Source: Voacanga thouarsii (Eukaryota > Streptophyta > Magnoliopsida > Gentianales > Apocynaceae). Taken from it: 64,000 bases of DNA. This document shows, in pieces, positions 1 to 12,089 of the stretch (position 1 is the stretch's first letter; every line of letters starts with the position of its first letter). The translations under genes were made by a program, and so were the position numbers. Below the pieces are notes generated by a model. The model did not search any database and was not told the origin of the DNA. It saw nothing but the letters and a program-made list of their open reading frames with translations. The DNA lies in contig JANUWF010001719.1 of assembly GCA_026120185.1 (NCBI GenBank), positions 1,984,001-2,048,000 of the forward strand, written 5' to 3'.

Positions 1-60
1 AATCACATAGTGGCATATAAAATTTACAAAGTATACTAATATCAAATAAGTAAATAATTA

Positions 61-348
61 AGTTTTTTTTATCAGAATAAAGGGCCATTCTACATCAACC
101 GGTTCAACTGCTCAAAGATATCTTCATTTGATCTAGACGCATCCATAAAATATATCCTAACTAAATAAATGCGTCCTAATTTGACACCATTAGAATGTTA
201 TTTTGCACTTTTAATTTCTGTAAGACCCAATAGAGGCATGCGTCTTCATGGGACGTATCAATTAAATGCATCCTATGCCAGTATTCTTTCAGGCTTGTTG
301 TTTGTGCATTTTGGACCAATCCGTTTAACCATGTGTTGGAAATTAATT
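61..348 (+). repeat. Left terminal inverted repeat
   Basis: Left arm of the long inverted repeat. It shares with the right arm the T-run near the tip, a CATTCTA(C/T)ATCAAC motif, a CCTAATTTGACACC motif and a block ending near GGAAATTAATT. The 86-codon open frame over it is mirrored by a frame in the other arm, which only shows that the arms are homologous. Confidence 0.7.
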
Positions 349-564
349 ATGCAGCTTGTAAGCAAAAGCAAAAGAAGAAAAAGAAAGAAAAATAACAGCC
401 CGTGGAGAAACGACTTGAGAACAAAATGAAACGAAAAACCCTGTTTATACATTTTAAAGGCTAACAAAAGAATGAAGAGAAAGGAAAATAAAGTAAAATA
501 GTTTGGATAATTATGCTCATTTTGGAAACTCAAAACAATTTTCTAGAAAAAAAAAAGCTTCAAA

Positions 565-918
565 TGTTATAAAATTAGGGTAGTGTTAGAATAAAATCTT
601 CACAGTACACACTAATAAAACTCTAACTATTTTGCACAAGAATTTCTCTCTTTCTCTTCTCTCACAATTTTCTCTAATCTTTCTTTCACTAATCTTTCTT
701 TCACAAAATGATGGTGTATTACAAGCTTAGAGAATAGCTCTATTTATAGAGCTCTAATTAGTGGAATACATCATGACATACATCATCTTCCACTAATCTC
801 AATTAGTGGTGTCTCCACTAAATGGTGGACATCAATAAAAATCTTCTATAATAATTCACATAAATCCATAATTAGTGGAGCCTCCACTAATTAATAAAGA
901 TTCCAATAATTCATAACA
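565..918 (-). repeat. Copia-A 3' LTR
   Basis: 354-base LTR, downstream in element orientation. It matches 5617-5966 almost throughout; the main difference is an extra four bases in a repeated TCCACTAA context. The TCAAA duplication abuts it at 560-564 and the polypurine tract at 919. Confidence 0.93.
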
Positions 919-929
919 CTTCCCCTTGG
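919..929 (-). other. Copia-A polypurine tract
   Basis: In element orientation CCAAGGGGAAG lies directly before the 3' LTR, the usual place for priming plus-strand synthesis. Confidence 0.75.
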
Positions 930-1043
930 ATGTCCATCCATTACATAAAGAATATGCCTCGTTAAAACCTTACTAGATAAAAATCCAGTGGGAAAAAAAA
1001 TCTAGTGAAAGAAAAAGAGTATACTATTCTATATGTCTATTTA

Positions 1044-1826
1044 TTACTCCCCCTGATGAGATGATTCCTTTAAATCTTTAAACCGACGCATACCGATTTT
1101 ATATCTCAACTTCTCAAATGTTGCAGTCGGTAAAGTCTTCGTGAAAATATTTGCGAGGTTATCACATGACCGAATTTGTAGCACATCAATTTCACCTTTC
1201 TTCTGGAGTTCATGAGTAAAGAAGAATTTTGGTGAAATATGTTTTGTCCGATCTTCTTTAATATATCATCATCGTAATTGAGCTATGCAAGCTGCATTGT
1301 CTTCATAAAGAGGAGTTGGAATATCTTTGATTGATGATAATCCACAACTTTCTCGGATATAATGAATCATGGATTTTAGCCATACACATTCTCGACTTGC
1401 TTCATGAATGGCTATAATTTCAGCATGATTTGAAGAAATAGCTGCTATAGATTGTTTCGTAGAACGCCATAATATAGCAGTATTTCCACATGTAAATAGA
1501 TAGCCCGTTTGAGAACGTGCTTTATGTGGATCAGATAAATAACCAGCATCTGCATAACCTATCAATGTTGGACTGATTTTATTTGAATAAAATAATCCGA
1601 GATCAATTGTACCTTGGAGATATCGAATGACTTGTTTAATTCCATTCCAATGTCGTCGTGTTGGTGAAGAACTAAATCTTACTAATAAATTGACAGCAAA
1701 AGCAATATCAGGTCGTGTATTATTAGCAAGATACATCAATGCACCAATTGCCTTTGAGATATGGTACTTGAGGACCAAGGAGTTCTTCATCATTTTCTTG
1801 AGGTCGGAAAGGATCTTTATCCACAT
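1044..1826 (-). pseudogene. Copia-A RNase H and Pol C-terminus
   Basis: The 185-residue open stretch at 1269-1826 carries the end of RT and the Copia-type RNase H. The catalytic acidic residues are visible in YAD (D93), NHAEI (E136) and YEDNAAC (D176), followed by IAQL. Two adjacent in-frame TGA stops end it at about 1269. The frame then resumes with DRTKHI, runs through the conserved tail (DNLANIFTKTLP) and ends at a TAA at 1044-1046. The overlap with the RT frame at 1723-1826 marks a frameshift between RT and RNase H. The domain call is secure; the gene is broken. Confidence 0.9.
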
Positions 1827-2629
1827 TTAATGATCGGACGATCATTGGAATACTCAATGGATGTGCTTTATCCATGTAAAATCTTTTTAGCACTTTTGCT
1901 GTATATGTTGATTGATGAATAAATGTTCCACTCTCCAAATGTTCAATTTGTAAACCAAGGCAAAATTTGGTTTTACCAAAATCCTTAATTTCGAATTCTC
2001 TTTTTAAATAATCAATTGTTTCTTGGAGCTCTTCAGGAGTTCCAATAAGATTAATATCATCAACATATATAGCTAATATTACAAATTTAGAACCAGATTT
2101 CTTAATAAAAACACATGGACATACCTGGTCATTTTTAAATCCCACTTTCAATAAATATTCATTAAGACGTGTGAACCACATGCGCCCAGATTGCTTCAGG
2201 CCATATAATGATTTCTGTAACTTGATGGAGTAATTTTCACGAGGATAATGTTTATATGCTTCAGGCATATGAAATCCTTCGGGGATTTTCATGTAAACAT
2301 CATTTTCTAAATTTTCATACAAGTAAGCAGTGACAACATCTAATAGGCGCATATCTATCTTTTCATGTACTGCCAAACTAATAAGATATCGGAGTGTAAT
2401 AGCATCAACAACAGGATAATAAGTTTCATCATAATCAATACCTGGTCTTTGCGAAAAACCTTGGGCTACTAATCGCACTTTATATCGAACGATTTCACTA
2501 TTTTCATTGCGCTTTCGCACAAATATCCATTTGTAGCCAACATATTTTATACCTTCTGGTGTTCGAACTGCAGGCCCGAAGACTTTACGTTTTGTCAGTG
2601 CATTTAACTCCGATTGAATCGCATCTTTC
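1723..2629 (-). pseudogene. Copia-A reverse transcriptase (RVT_2)
   Basis: A 265-residue open stretch (1723-2520) plus an in-frame upstream extension to about 2629 that contains WKDAI and GYKWIF. RT landmarks are RLVAQGFSQ near residue 17, the catalytic D61 in DVVTAYLY, SLYGLKQ at 104-110 and the catalytic YVDD at 152-155. The active-site residues look intact. An in-frame stop lies just upstream of WKDAI, and the frame is lost before RNase H. It would act in virus-like particles to copy the element RNA. Confidence 0.92.
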
Positions 2630-2757
2630 CATTACAGCCAATCTTTTCTATGCCGACATTCATCAACTGATATTGGTTCAGGATCATCATTATCCTGTGT
2701 AACATCACGAGATATATTGTATGCAAATATATTATCAATAACAGTTTCTATCCGATT

Positions 2758-3096
2758 CTAACTTCTATCGGAAGTGGTATAATTGATAGAAATTTCAGTG
2801 TTACTTTCATTAACTTCTGGTTCTTTGTCATCAGTTCTCTCTTGGTCTTTATCATTCTTTTCTTCAATATGATCTTCTGGATCATTTAATCCTCTTTTCT
2901 TTCGAGGATTTTTATCTTTAGAACCAAGAGGTCGGCCACGCTTCTGGCGTGTTTTTGACTCAGCAGCTATAGGTATAATATTTTGTTCTGCTGGAACTTC
3001 AATTCGAATAGGAGCATTTATAGCTGGAATATGCGATTTTGTAACTCTTCTGGAGTCAACAAAAGCGTCTGGCATTTGATTTGCAATGCTTTGCAA
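2758..3096 (-). pseudogene. Copia-A integrase-RT linker
   Basis: 112-residue charged, low-complexity stretch (KRGRPLGSKDKNPRKKRG, then an acidic run) between the integrase and RT homologies. Copia Pol normally has such a poorly conserved hinge here. An AT-hook-like RGRPLGSKD motif is visible. No enzymatic role is implied. Confidence 0.6.
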
Positions 3097-3238
3097 ATGA
3101 ATTATCTTTTGAACTTCAAGTTCACATACGCTTGTGCGCGAATCAAGATAATTTAATGATATTGTCCAAGCAAGATCTTTTTTATGCTGTTTTGGTTCTC
3201 CCCCTAATTTAGGGAATAATGATTCATCAAAATGACAA

Positions 3239-3805
3239 TTAGCAAATCTTGCTGTGAATACATCTCCCTGTCAGGGGTTCAACATACCTGATAATAGAGG
3301 GAGAATTATATCCAACGTATATCCACTTTCTTCTTTGAGGACCCATCTTTGTACGTTGGTTTGGTGCAATTGGAACAAATACAGCACACCCAAAAATTCT
3401 TAAATGAGCAATATTTGGTTCTGACCCAAAAGCCAATTGCAAAGGAGAGAATTTATGATAACTAGCTGGTCTTATGCGTACAAGTGTTGCAACATGTAAA
3501 ATAGCATGTCCTCAAGCAGATGTTGGGAGATTTGTTTTCATTAATAATGGTCTAGCAATTAATTGTAATCGTTTAATCAAAGATTCAGCAAGACCATTTT
3601 GTGTGTGAATATAAGCTACAGGATGTTCAACATTAATCCCAATTGACATGCAATATGCATCAAAAGCATGTGATGAAAATTCACCAGCATTATCCAAACG
3701 AATATTTTTAATGTGATGGTCAGGAAATTGTGCTCGTAATTTAATTATTTGAGCAAGTAATCTCGCAAACGCCAGGTTACGAGTAAATAATAAACATACA
3801 TTTGA
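3239..3805 (-). pseudogene. Copia-A integrase core and C-terminus
   Basis: Two open pieces, 3512-3697 (DNAGEF, HTQNGLAESLIKRLQ) and 3239-3442 (FGCAVFVP, KWIYVGY), match the second half of a Copia integrase. The second catalytic Asp lies in LDNAGEF and the catalytic Glu in AES. The first catalytic Asp lies in the neighbouring piece (HGDICEP). Stops between the pieces break the protein. An intact protein would join element cDNA to chromosomal DNA. Confidence 0.87.
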
Positions 3806-4510
3806 CTATCGGAATGATGCATCAATTAAGGCCATAAAATATTTGAACGGTCCACATGGTGGATCAATAGGTTCACAAATATCTCCGTGAATTCGTTCGA
3901 GAAATATAAGACTTTCAGCTCCTACTTTTACTGGTAATGGTTTAACAATTAATTTTCCTAGGGAACATGCAGTACATGCGAATTTTTCTGATGTTAATAT
4001 CATTTTATTTTTTAAAGTATGACCATGTGTATTCTCAATGATTCTTCTCATCATGGTAGATCTCGGATGACCCAACCGGTCATGCTAAATGCTAAAAGTA
4101 ATATCAATAAACTTCTGGTTTACTAGATAATGAATTTCAATTGTACGTATTTTTACAAAATATAGGCCAATAGAAAAAGACGGCAGTTTTTCTAATACAG
4201 ATTTCTTACACAAATGCATTTGTGTAATAAAAAGATGCTCAATCCCATTTTCTTCATTTGTTTCAACATGATACCTATTTCTGCGAATATCTTTAAAACT
4301 CAATAAATTTCTTCTGGATTTTGAGGAAAATAGTGCCTTATCAATAATAATTGTTGTTCCTTTAGGCAACAATATACTAGCTCTTCCGGAGCCCTCAATC
4401 ACATTTGCACTACCGTTTATCGTATAAATATTTATTTCTCCCATTTTGAGATTAGAAAAATATTTCTCATTTTTTAGTATGGTGTGTGTATTCCACTATC
4501 AATAATGCAT
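3806..4510 (-). pseudogene. Copia-A protease and pre-integrase zinc domain
   Basis: An aspartic protease site IDSG is readable near 4480-4510 outside the long ORFs. The 119-residue stretch at 4085-4444 carries the protease C-terminal half (NLLSFKDIR). The 89-residue stretch at 3806-4075 carries the pre-integrase zinc domain (LGHP...C-x2-C) and the start of the integrase core (ERIHGDICEP, first catalytic Asp). Stops separate them. Confidence 0.82.
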
Positions 4511-4615
4511 ACATCATCATTAACAACAGCCATCTGAATACAAATATATATATGCAAACGTAAATATTATTAAAATAGAATGAAAATGAAAATACAAAAA
4601 TATCAGGGTGAGGCT

Positions 4616-5552
4616 TTAGTTCTTCTGGACACTGCCATCACCAATTAAATGGTCTATCCTACCGTCTGGGTGTTCAAAAAAATCCGATACATCCATATGG
4701 GTAATATTGATATTAAGATCTTCAAGATCAATATCATCAGCATCAGCATCATTTATTGGATGTTGAAAAAAATTTGCTTCCACATTTTTATTTTTCAATG
4801 AAGCTTGATATAATTCAACTAAATGCTTAGCCGTACGACAGTTTCGTGACCAATGACCTTTCATGCCACATCTATAACATATATCCTCATACTTTTCTTC
4901 AATTTCTTTTTCTTTTCCCTTATGATCTTTTATGTTCCACTTCAGGTGGCTAGTATTTCTCACAGTTTGATTATAATTGTGATAAGGGAAATATCGAGCG
5001 TATCTACGACCATAACCACGACCACGGCCACGGCCATGGCCACGACCACGACTATAACGATGACTTCTGCTAGAGCCAACAGCATTCACTTTTGGGAGTG
5101 CTGTTGAGCCAGTTGGTCTGGCTTCATGATTTCTCAATAATAACTCATTATTCTTCTCTGCAATGAGGAGGGCAGTAATTAAATCTGTAAATTTTGTATA
5201 CCCATTTTCTCGATATTGTTGCTGCAGGACAATATTTGAGGCATGAAAGGTGGAGAACGTCTTCTCCAACATATCTTCATCAGTCACTTTTTCTCCGCAA
5301 AATTTTTAACTAAGATGTAGTTTTATACATCACGGAGTTAACGGTTTTATAATCTTGCAACTTCAGATGCAACCATTCATACCGTACAGTGGGCAGTACG
5401 ACCATCTTCAGGTAGTCAAATCTTTCTTTTTATCCACATGACATATGGATCTCATTTTTTTTAGCATTTAGATGCATTTCTGTATGACATATAAATTTTT
5501 TTTTTTCAGAAATATCAAGGGCTACAAATTTGAATTTAGCGAGGTTAGTCAT
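4616..5552 (-). pseudogene. Copia-A gag, internally deleted
   Basis: The start is visible as ATG at 5550-5552 followed by TNLAKFKFVALDIS. The frame then runs into a stop within about 40 codons, because a central part of gag has been lost. Homology resumes as YLKMVVLP and then as the 223-residue open stretch at 4616-5287 (residues from TDEDMLEKTF). That stretch has an RGRGHGRGRGRGYGRR basic region at 80-95 and a CCHC zinc knuckle C137, C140, H145, C150 (CYRCGMKGHWSRNC). Gag packages element RNA in virus-like particles; this copy cannot encode a full one. Confidence 0.9.
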
Positions 5553-5616
5553 AGAGATCAATAAATGTGTACCTGTCTTCTGGCTTTAATAACGGCAGAG
5601 ACTCGTGCTGATAACG

Positions 5617-5966
5617 TGTTATAAAATTAGGGTAGTGTTAGAATAAAATCTTCACACTACACACTAATAAAACTCTAACTATTTTGCACAAGAATTTCTC
5701 TCTTTCTCTTCTTTCACAATTTTCTCTAATCTTTCTTTCACTAATCTTTCTTTCACAAAATGATGGTGTATTACAAGTTTAGAGAATAGCTCTATTTATA
5801 GAGCTCTAATTAGTGGAATACATCATGGCATACATCATCTTCCACTAATCTCAATTAGTGGTGTCTCCAATGGTAGACATCCATAAAAATCTTCTATAAT
5901 AATTCACATAAATCCATAATTAGTGAAGCCTCCACTAATTAATAAAGATTCTAATAATTCATAACA
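5617..5966 (-). repeat. Copia-A 5' LTR
   Basis: 350-base LTR upstream of gag in element orientation. The 3' flank CGTTATCAGCACGAG is the presumed primer-binding region and does not match the usual TGGTATCAGAGC. Confidence 0.93.
5793..5800 (-). promoter_or_regulatory. Copia-A TATA box in 5' LTR
   Basis: TATAAATA on the minus strand within a near-perfect dyad AGCTCTATTTATAGAGCT. It lies about 175 bases from the internal end of the LTR, plausible for Pol II initiation. The same box is present in the other LTR near 743-750. Confidence 0.5.
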
Positions 5967-6313
5967 TCAAACAAATTGACAAATTAAAAAAAAAATCATA
6001 TTCCTAAGCAGAACTAACAAACCAAAGGAAGATTTTTACTCCAAACTCCAACCAACTGTTAAAAAAAAACAACAAAAGAGAAAGATGAAATTAGTTTCAA
6101 TAATCTAAACAAACGTAGAATAATTTCAACTTGAGCAGCAACAATATTAACACTAAACTAACCTTAGAGCTCAAGTTTGAGTGAGGTTCTCTTGGTTGGA
6201 AAATTCTTAGGTGCACCCTGTGTACGTGCATTTCATGTTTTAGATAATTGTACTATTTGCATTGAGAATTGTATAACAAATGTTGTGTACAATTTTATCA
6301 ACACACGATACAA

Positions 6314-6720
6314 TTACTCAAAATATCCGGTGCAATGCACCGGGTGCAGGCAAGAATTTCCCGTCTTGGTTATAGTGTTAACGAGAAACACAGAATCGTA
6401 GCATGAAGAGGATAATGTGAATTCAGAATGAGAATTTCCGACAGTGGCAAAGGGTGCATTTTGATCAGTTCCATTAGCTGAGCAGTCATAGCTTGACAAA
6501 TTGTTCCCATGATAGTTTTGCTCCACATCAACCATCAGTGATGGAATCAATAAAGAAAAATGTGTACCGTCCAAAGATTGACCTATTTGCTGCAGCATTG
6601 TAAAGTCATCTTGGTTTTCAACCAATGCATTAGCAATCAGAGTGAAAGTCTTCTTTCAGGAAATGGATTTCTGAAGATTGTTGTGTTGTATTTCTACTTG
6701 CTCTGATTCGATTGCAGCTG
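6314..6720 (-). pseudogene. Possible captured host-gene fragment
   Basis: A 103-residue frame (6314-6625) reading VENQDDFTMLQQIGQSLDG and later SSYDCSANGTDQ, with a compatible upstream stretch (AIESEQVEIQHNN) after one stop. Composition is less AT-biased and looks more protein-like than neighbouring frames. I do not recognise the family. Since it lies between the arms of a non-autonomous long-TIR element, a Pack-MULE-style captured exon is one explanation. This is inference. Confidence 0.3.
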
Positions 6721-6789
6721 GCGGTATTCTATAAGAAGGAGATAGGTTCACTTATTTGCCATAGTACCATAGTTTTATAAGGAGCAACA

Positions 6790-7103
6790 AAATTAATTTC
6801 CAAACCATGGTTAAACGGATTGGTCCAAAATGCACAAGCAACAACAAGCCTGAAGGAATACTGGCATAGGACGCCTTTATTTCATGCGTCGTATGAAGAC
6901 GCATGCCACTACTGCATCTTATAACAATCAAAAGTGCAAAATAGCAGTTTAAGGGTGTCAAATTAGGATTTGGAATACGTTCCTATTTAGTTATGACGCA
7001 TTTTATTAATACGTTCAGGTGGCAGAGAAAGACGTCTTTGAGTGATTTGGTCAGTTGATATAGAATGATCCCAAAAAGGATTATTTTGATAAAAAAAAAA
7101 ACT
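6790..7103 (-). repeat. Right terminal inverted repeat
   Basis: Right arm of the long inverted repeat, ending in a run of A then CT at 7103. It is more diverged from the left arm near the tip (an extra TCCTTTTT block) than in the inner part. Confidence 0.7.
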
Positions 7104-8689
7104 CATAATAATAGTGAGTAGTCATTTTTAACGAGAATTGCTAGTTAAATATAAAATTATTTTGCTTATAACCTAACTCAAACTAAAATCATATTAGTTT
7201 AATTTAAGAACTAACTACTAATAAAAAATAAAAAAATAAAAATTAATAAAGTAAATTATATTAATTAAATCAATGGCAAAGAATAGATCAAGACACTTTA
7301 AATCTAACTTACTTCTTTTATGATGAATGGTTGATTCTTTTAAATTAATTCTCGAATTAGATAATGGTAGAATTCTTAAAAATAAGCTAAACCTAATCTC
7401 TTAGTAAAAAATCATAAATCAATCATATTTGTACGTGATTTAATTAATAAAACCGTATAAAATTCTTTGAATTTTTCTAATTTTTGTTTCCTACTTATTA
7501 AAAATCATACAAAATCGAATCTATCTCTAGTCAATTTTATATTGTGTTATTATTAACACGGTCTAATTTAATTTAATACATCTTAAAATAATAATAATTA
7601 ATTAATTAATTAAAAACGAGAAAAAAGAAATAATTCTTTAATTGAAATCAACCAAACCATAAAAGTTTGACTTTTATTGAAAGTTTTAATCTTAAGAAAT
7701 TTAGTTACATATAATCTCAATATCCAAAGCCATAAATCTAACTAACGTAAAATTGAAACAAAAATAAAGCAAAGAAGAGCCTGAATTAATGCTTCTGTTT
7801 CGTAACTGTCTGTTTCCGCTTTTGTTTTTCGGTTTCTTCTCCCCAAAGAGTCTTCCCAGCGAAAAATCCATTTTTGTGTCTTCCTATTGTCTCGTAGCAG
7901 CATCCTGTGGCTCTTGAGACATAGTGGAGTCCAAGTCCAATTCAACCAAGTATTCTCTTGGAGTTTTGACTTTCTTTTGCATTCCGATTCTTCCTCTTTT
8001 GTCTTTTGCCAATCCTAGCTTCTTCTTTCTTTCTTTCTTTTTTTTCCCTGCCGTCTTTTCTACCAACTCTTTTGTCCCCTTCTTTTGTTATTTCTTGTAG
8101 ACATCTGCATTCTCTTGTATTCTTGAGCCTCAGGAATTTCATCATATTTGGCCAACTATGAAGGAAACTCTACCCGGACCAATAATAACAATATAAATAT
8201 AAATATAAACCACATCAATTAATCCTAACTAAGTACAATATTATTTGATCCACTTAGACAAACCAAGAATCATAATAATTTGATCAATTAAACCCATTTT
8301 AAGTGAGAAAATAGTAACTAAAAATACATGAAAATATAATCCATTATGGCCACTACTAAAGTATTTCCCCATCCCAGAAATCACGTAAATTTAGTACTTT
8401 TTTCATTCTTTTTTATCTATCTATTTTAACCAATTCATAAATTTTAATAAAAATAAAATTTTTTAGTTAATAAATCAATATTTTTTATTTTATCTTTAAA
8501 AAATCTCCCTCTTTATTAATGAGTAATTACATTTCAAAGCTTTATATGTTGTAAGTATATTTAATTTACTTTTATTTTTCACTGTAAGTGCAAAAGTAAT
8601 TCCCATTAAAGAAGAGTATTTATAGAAAAATAACAATTAATATAGTCTTAGTTTGTTAATGGAATAGATAAAAATCGACGGAAGAAGTA
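7104..8689. other. AT-rich spacer, no supported gene
   Basis: Mostly AT-rich non-coding sequence. Between 7740 and 8145 the minus strand is Lys/Glu/Arg-rich in all three frames because of a GAAA/AAAG purine tract. One frame ends in a more protein-like tail (KTPREYLVELDLDS, stop near 7884). It could be the decayed end of a gene, but I cannot name one. Confidence 0.4.
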
Positions 8690-8922
8690 TATGGTACACA
8701 AATTAAGAAATTATTAAAATTTGTATAATTATAATAAAAAATGACTATTGGACCCTTAAATAAATTTCTTGAAAGTGGATAATTTGACTAAATACTTCAC
8801 TACTCCGCTTGATGATTTATTGAAAATATACATATTTAATGAATCAAAATGAAAGAGGAATAAATTAGAAATATAAGCAACAAATATATTCTTAATTTGT
8901 GAAATTGATATGTAATTTAGTA

Positions 8923-9211
8923 CTACCTCCATTTTACAATATAAGTCGTTTTAGACTTAAAAAGTTTTTTTTTCACAATATAGGCCGTTTTACAAAGTTT
9001 TATAAAAATTTATTACTTTTTTTCAATTCTATCCCTCCCTGCAATCTCTCTCTTTCCACTAATTATGATTCAACTCTTTTCAATTATCAAAGTAGACAAA
9101 GACTTAATTATGAGTATTTTTTAAAGTTCAGTTGTAAAATTATCTAGAATTTTTAGACTCTTAATTCTTGTGTATAAGTCTAAAACGATGTATATTATGA
9201 AACGGAGGTAG
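8923..9211. mobile_element. Stowaway-like MITE, 289 bp
   Basis: Terminal inverted repeats CTACCTCC(A/G)TTT...TCGTTTTAGACTT at both ends, flanked by TA (8921-8922 and 9212-9213). Length, ends and TA duplication fit Tc1/mariner-type Stowaway MITEs. The 82-codon frame inside is not a gene. Confidence 0.88.
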
Positions 9212-10194
9212 TACTTGTTAGAATATATGCCCTTTAGACTAGTTTATCTGATGTAATTGTAAAATTTATTAGTAAAAGAATTTATTTTCAAAATTTGTTT
9301 GTGAATTTATATTTTATTTGTGTACAAATTTTGTTTAGAAATGACCCATTGTGTTTAAGTAAGTGATCCATGTGAATAGTAGTCTTTCGCAGTAAGGTAT
9401 GGATCACGGGTTACTTAACACATAAATGTTTGTTTTTAACCGATTGATGAGAATGTGAATTTCATCATGTATAGGTTATTGTGTTATGAATTCTAAATGG
9501 GGAATGACTTACCTTTAACTAGTAAGTAGTCCACTCACTTCATAGTATGAGCGTATTTTGAATACGTAGAATAAGACATATAATAGTAGTTTCTAAAAGT
9601 ACTATTTAAAAGAAACCCAAACTATTACTGCTACAACGTGAATTAATACTTTACCGCTTGAGTATGAGTTGGTAGTCTGACGAAGCTGGAAGTATATACT
9701 TTGATATACTGTAATTGAGATTCTTTCGTAGAACCAATATACTTGTATGTTGGGTATATATACCTAGTTAGTTAAGGCAAACTTGTATAAGATAGCTTCT
9801 ACGCTATATCGCCCCTTGTGATTGTTCAAATGATCTAATTATCTAGGGCCCTAGGGAACATAACTTGGATATTTACTTTAAGGTAACTCCCTTGAAAAGT
9901 GGAAACATTCCAGGAGTTGTGAATCATTGGACTAGAGGTCTAAGGATAGTAGCTGTCTATTAGAGAGGTGTAAGTACACTTTTTCTCTCTAATTGCACGG
10001 CGATGCATAGAGGGGTATTTTAGTTATTACACCTATAGGTCGAATATTTTGCTAACGCAGCATTATCCTTAGGGTCAATATTTCCTTATAGTGATATCAA
10101 AAAATATTTAAAATGTAAAATATAACTATTTATATAATAGGGGTATTTTGGTCATTTTATTAAACAATGCGATGTGTTTTTTGGTCCCCAAAAT

Positions 10195-12089
10195 TGAAGG
10201 TTTAAATTGGCAAAAATCATCAAAACGAAAGCATATTAGGAAAATGAAAATTTTACCTCTGTGATTGAATAGCTCTCTTCGCATTGGTATAGATGTCTGT
10301 ATAAGGATATTTGAGGCTAGTGGCTCACGTCCTTGCAAATGTCTACTGCGTCTCATCCACGTGAAGTTTTCGATCTTCCAAAATGGCGCCCGTAGCACAG
10401 TTGGTAAATGCTTAAAATTTAGGTTTTGATCAACTTTGAAGGCTTGGTATAAGTTTGGTTTTCTGTGAATTCTTCACAGACGAAGCCTTCCTCAAAATTG
10501 GTTTTTTGTGATACTCCTTGATTGCCAATTGAAAAAACCAGTCCTCCAATCCATGAAGACCTATTTCAATTGATCAAATTAGATGCCTGAGAGAGAAGAC
10601 ATTATGCGTGCAAACAGAAAGTTTCTGTACTTTTTGTTATCTTGCACGCGAAACAACACAGGTTCCATCCTGTGTTATTTTTTAAATTTAATTAATTAAT
10701 TAAATTAGTAATTAATTAATTTACTTTTTTATATAAATTTTATTTTACCTTGGTCTTATTCATTGGGCCAGATAAATTATATATTCTTGTGTTTGAACAC
10801 TCATAAATAATAAATCTTAATTATTTATTTTCTAAGCTTTATTAAACAGCCTAATAAATAATTAACAAACTCAAATATACCAAAATAAAATTTTATACAT
10901 TTTATCTAGTTTATATCCAAATTAATTTTCTAATTATTCAATTTGGATCTTAGGTCCTGAATAATTAATTAACCAATTAAATTAGATAAAATAAATACTC
11001 TCTCGGACCTTTTATTTTATTCTAGTCCAATAATAAATTAGACTAATATAATAAAAACCCATAATTATCAAGACTAATTCCTTAACCCAAATCCTTCATG
11101 ACCTAAGGACTATTCTAGGGACCAAAAGACACATCGTCTTGACTATTAAAATGATCAAAATATCCCTACTATATAAATAGCTATATTTTACATTTTAAAT
11201 ATTTTCTAATATCACCATAAGAAAATATTGACTCCAAGGATAATGCTACGTTAGCAAAGTCTTTAACCTACATGTGTAATGACTAAAATACCCCTCTACG
11301 CATCGCCGTGTAATTAGAGAGGAAGAGTGTACTAACACCTCTCTAATAGACAGCTACCATTCTTAGACCTCTAGTCCAATGATCCACGACTCCTAGAATG
11401 TTTCCACTTTTCAAGAGAGCTACCCTAAAGTAAACATCCAAGTCATATTCCCCAAGGCCCTAAATAATTTGATCATTTGTACAATCACAAGGGGCGATAT
11501 AGCGTAGAAGTTATCTTATACAAGTTTGTCTTAACTAACTAGGCACATATACCTAATATACAAGTATATTGGTTCTACAAAAGAACCTTAATTATAATAT
11601 ATCAAAGTATATGCTTCTAGTTTCACCAGACTATCAACTCATACTCAAGCAGTAGAGTATTAGTCCACGCTGTAGCAGTAATAGTTTGCATTTCTTTTAA
11701 ATAGTACTTTTAAAAATCACTATTACAGATCATGTTCTACATATTCAAAATATACTCATGCTATGAAGTGAGTGGACTACTCACTGGCTAAAGGTAAGCT
11801 ATTCCCCATTTAGAATTCATAACACAATAACCTATAAATGATGAAATTTTCATTTTCTTCAATCAGTTAAGAACAAACATTTATGTGTTAAGTAACCCGT
11901 GATTTATACCTTACTATAAAAGACCACCATTTACATGGATCACTTACTTAAACACAATGGCTCATTTCCAAACAAAAATCATGCATAAATAAAAGGAAAT
12001 TCACAAACAAATTTTGAAAATAAATTCTTTTATTAATAAATTCGATAATTATATCAGATAATCTAGTCTAGAGAGCATATATTCCAACA
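10195..12089 (-). repeat. Copia-B 3' LTR
   Basis: About 1.9 kb. In element orientation it begins TGTTGGAATATATGC at 12089, next to the polypurine tract. It matches 20228-22055 and, inverted, solo LTR-1 and the solo LTR at 56876. A 90-codon minus-strand frame at 10126-10398 overlaps the end and is not recognisable. Confidence 0.9.

Larger units (their letters stand above)
565..5966 (-). mobile_element. Copia-A: LTR retrotransposon, full structure, decayed genes
   Basis: A 5402-base Ty1/copia element on the minus strand, flanked by perfect 5-base target duplications TCAAA (560-564 and 5967-5971). LTRs lie at 565-918 and 5617-5966 and run TGTTATGAATT...TTTATAACA in element orientation. Domain order gag, protease, integrase, RT, RNase H is the Copia order. 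By eye the LTRs differ by about eight substitutions and one 4-base indel, so the insertion is fairly young. Yet gag has an internal deletion and pol has several frame breaks and stops, so it was probably defective on arrival or decayed soon after. It sits inside the long-TIR element. Confidence 0.93.
61..7103. mobile_element. Long-TIR DNA transposon (MULE-like), split by Copia-A
   Basis: Positions 61-348 reappear in inverted orientation at about 6790-7103, starting with AGTTTTTTT and a shared ATCA(G/A)AATAA stretch and continuing through a matching block of about 290 bases. Long terminal inverted repeats around an unrelated interior are typical of Mutator-like elements. Without the inserted Copia the element would be about 1.6 kb, too small for a MURA transposase, so it is non-autonomous. 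I see no clean 9-11 base target duplication: the flanks AAATAATTA and CATAATAAT share only their middle. Superfamily assignment is therefore an inference; the inverted repeat itself is directly visible. Confidence 0.6.

Noticed and set aside
7742..8145. Lys/Glu-rich overlapping frames as a nuclear protein
   Set aside because: All three frames are open because of a GAAA-type purine tract; no conserved domain.
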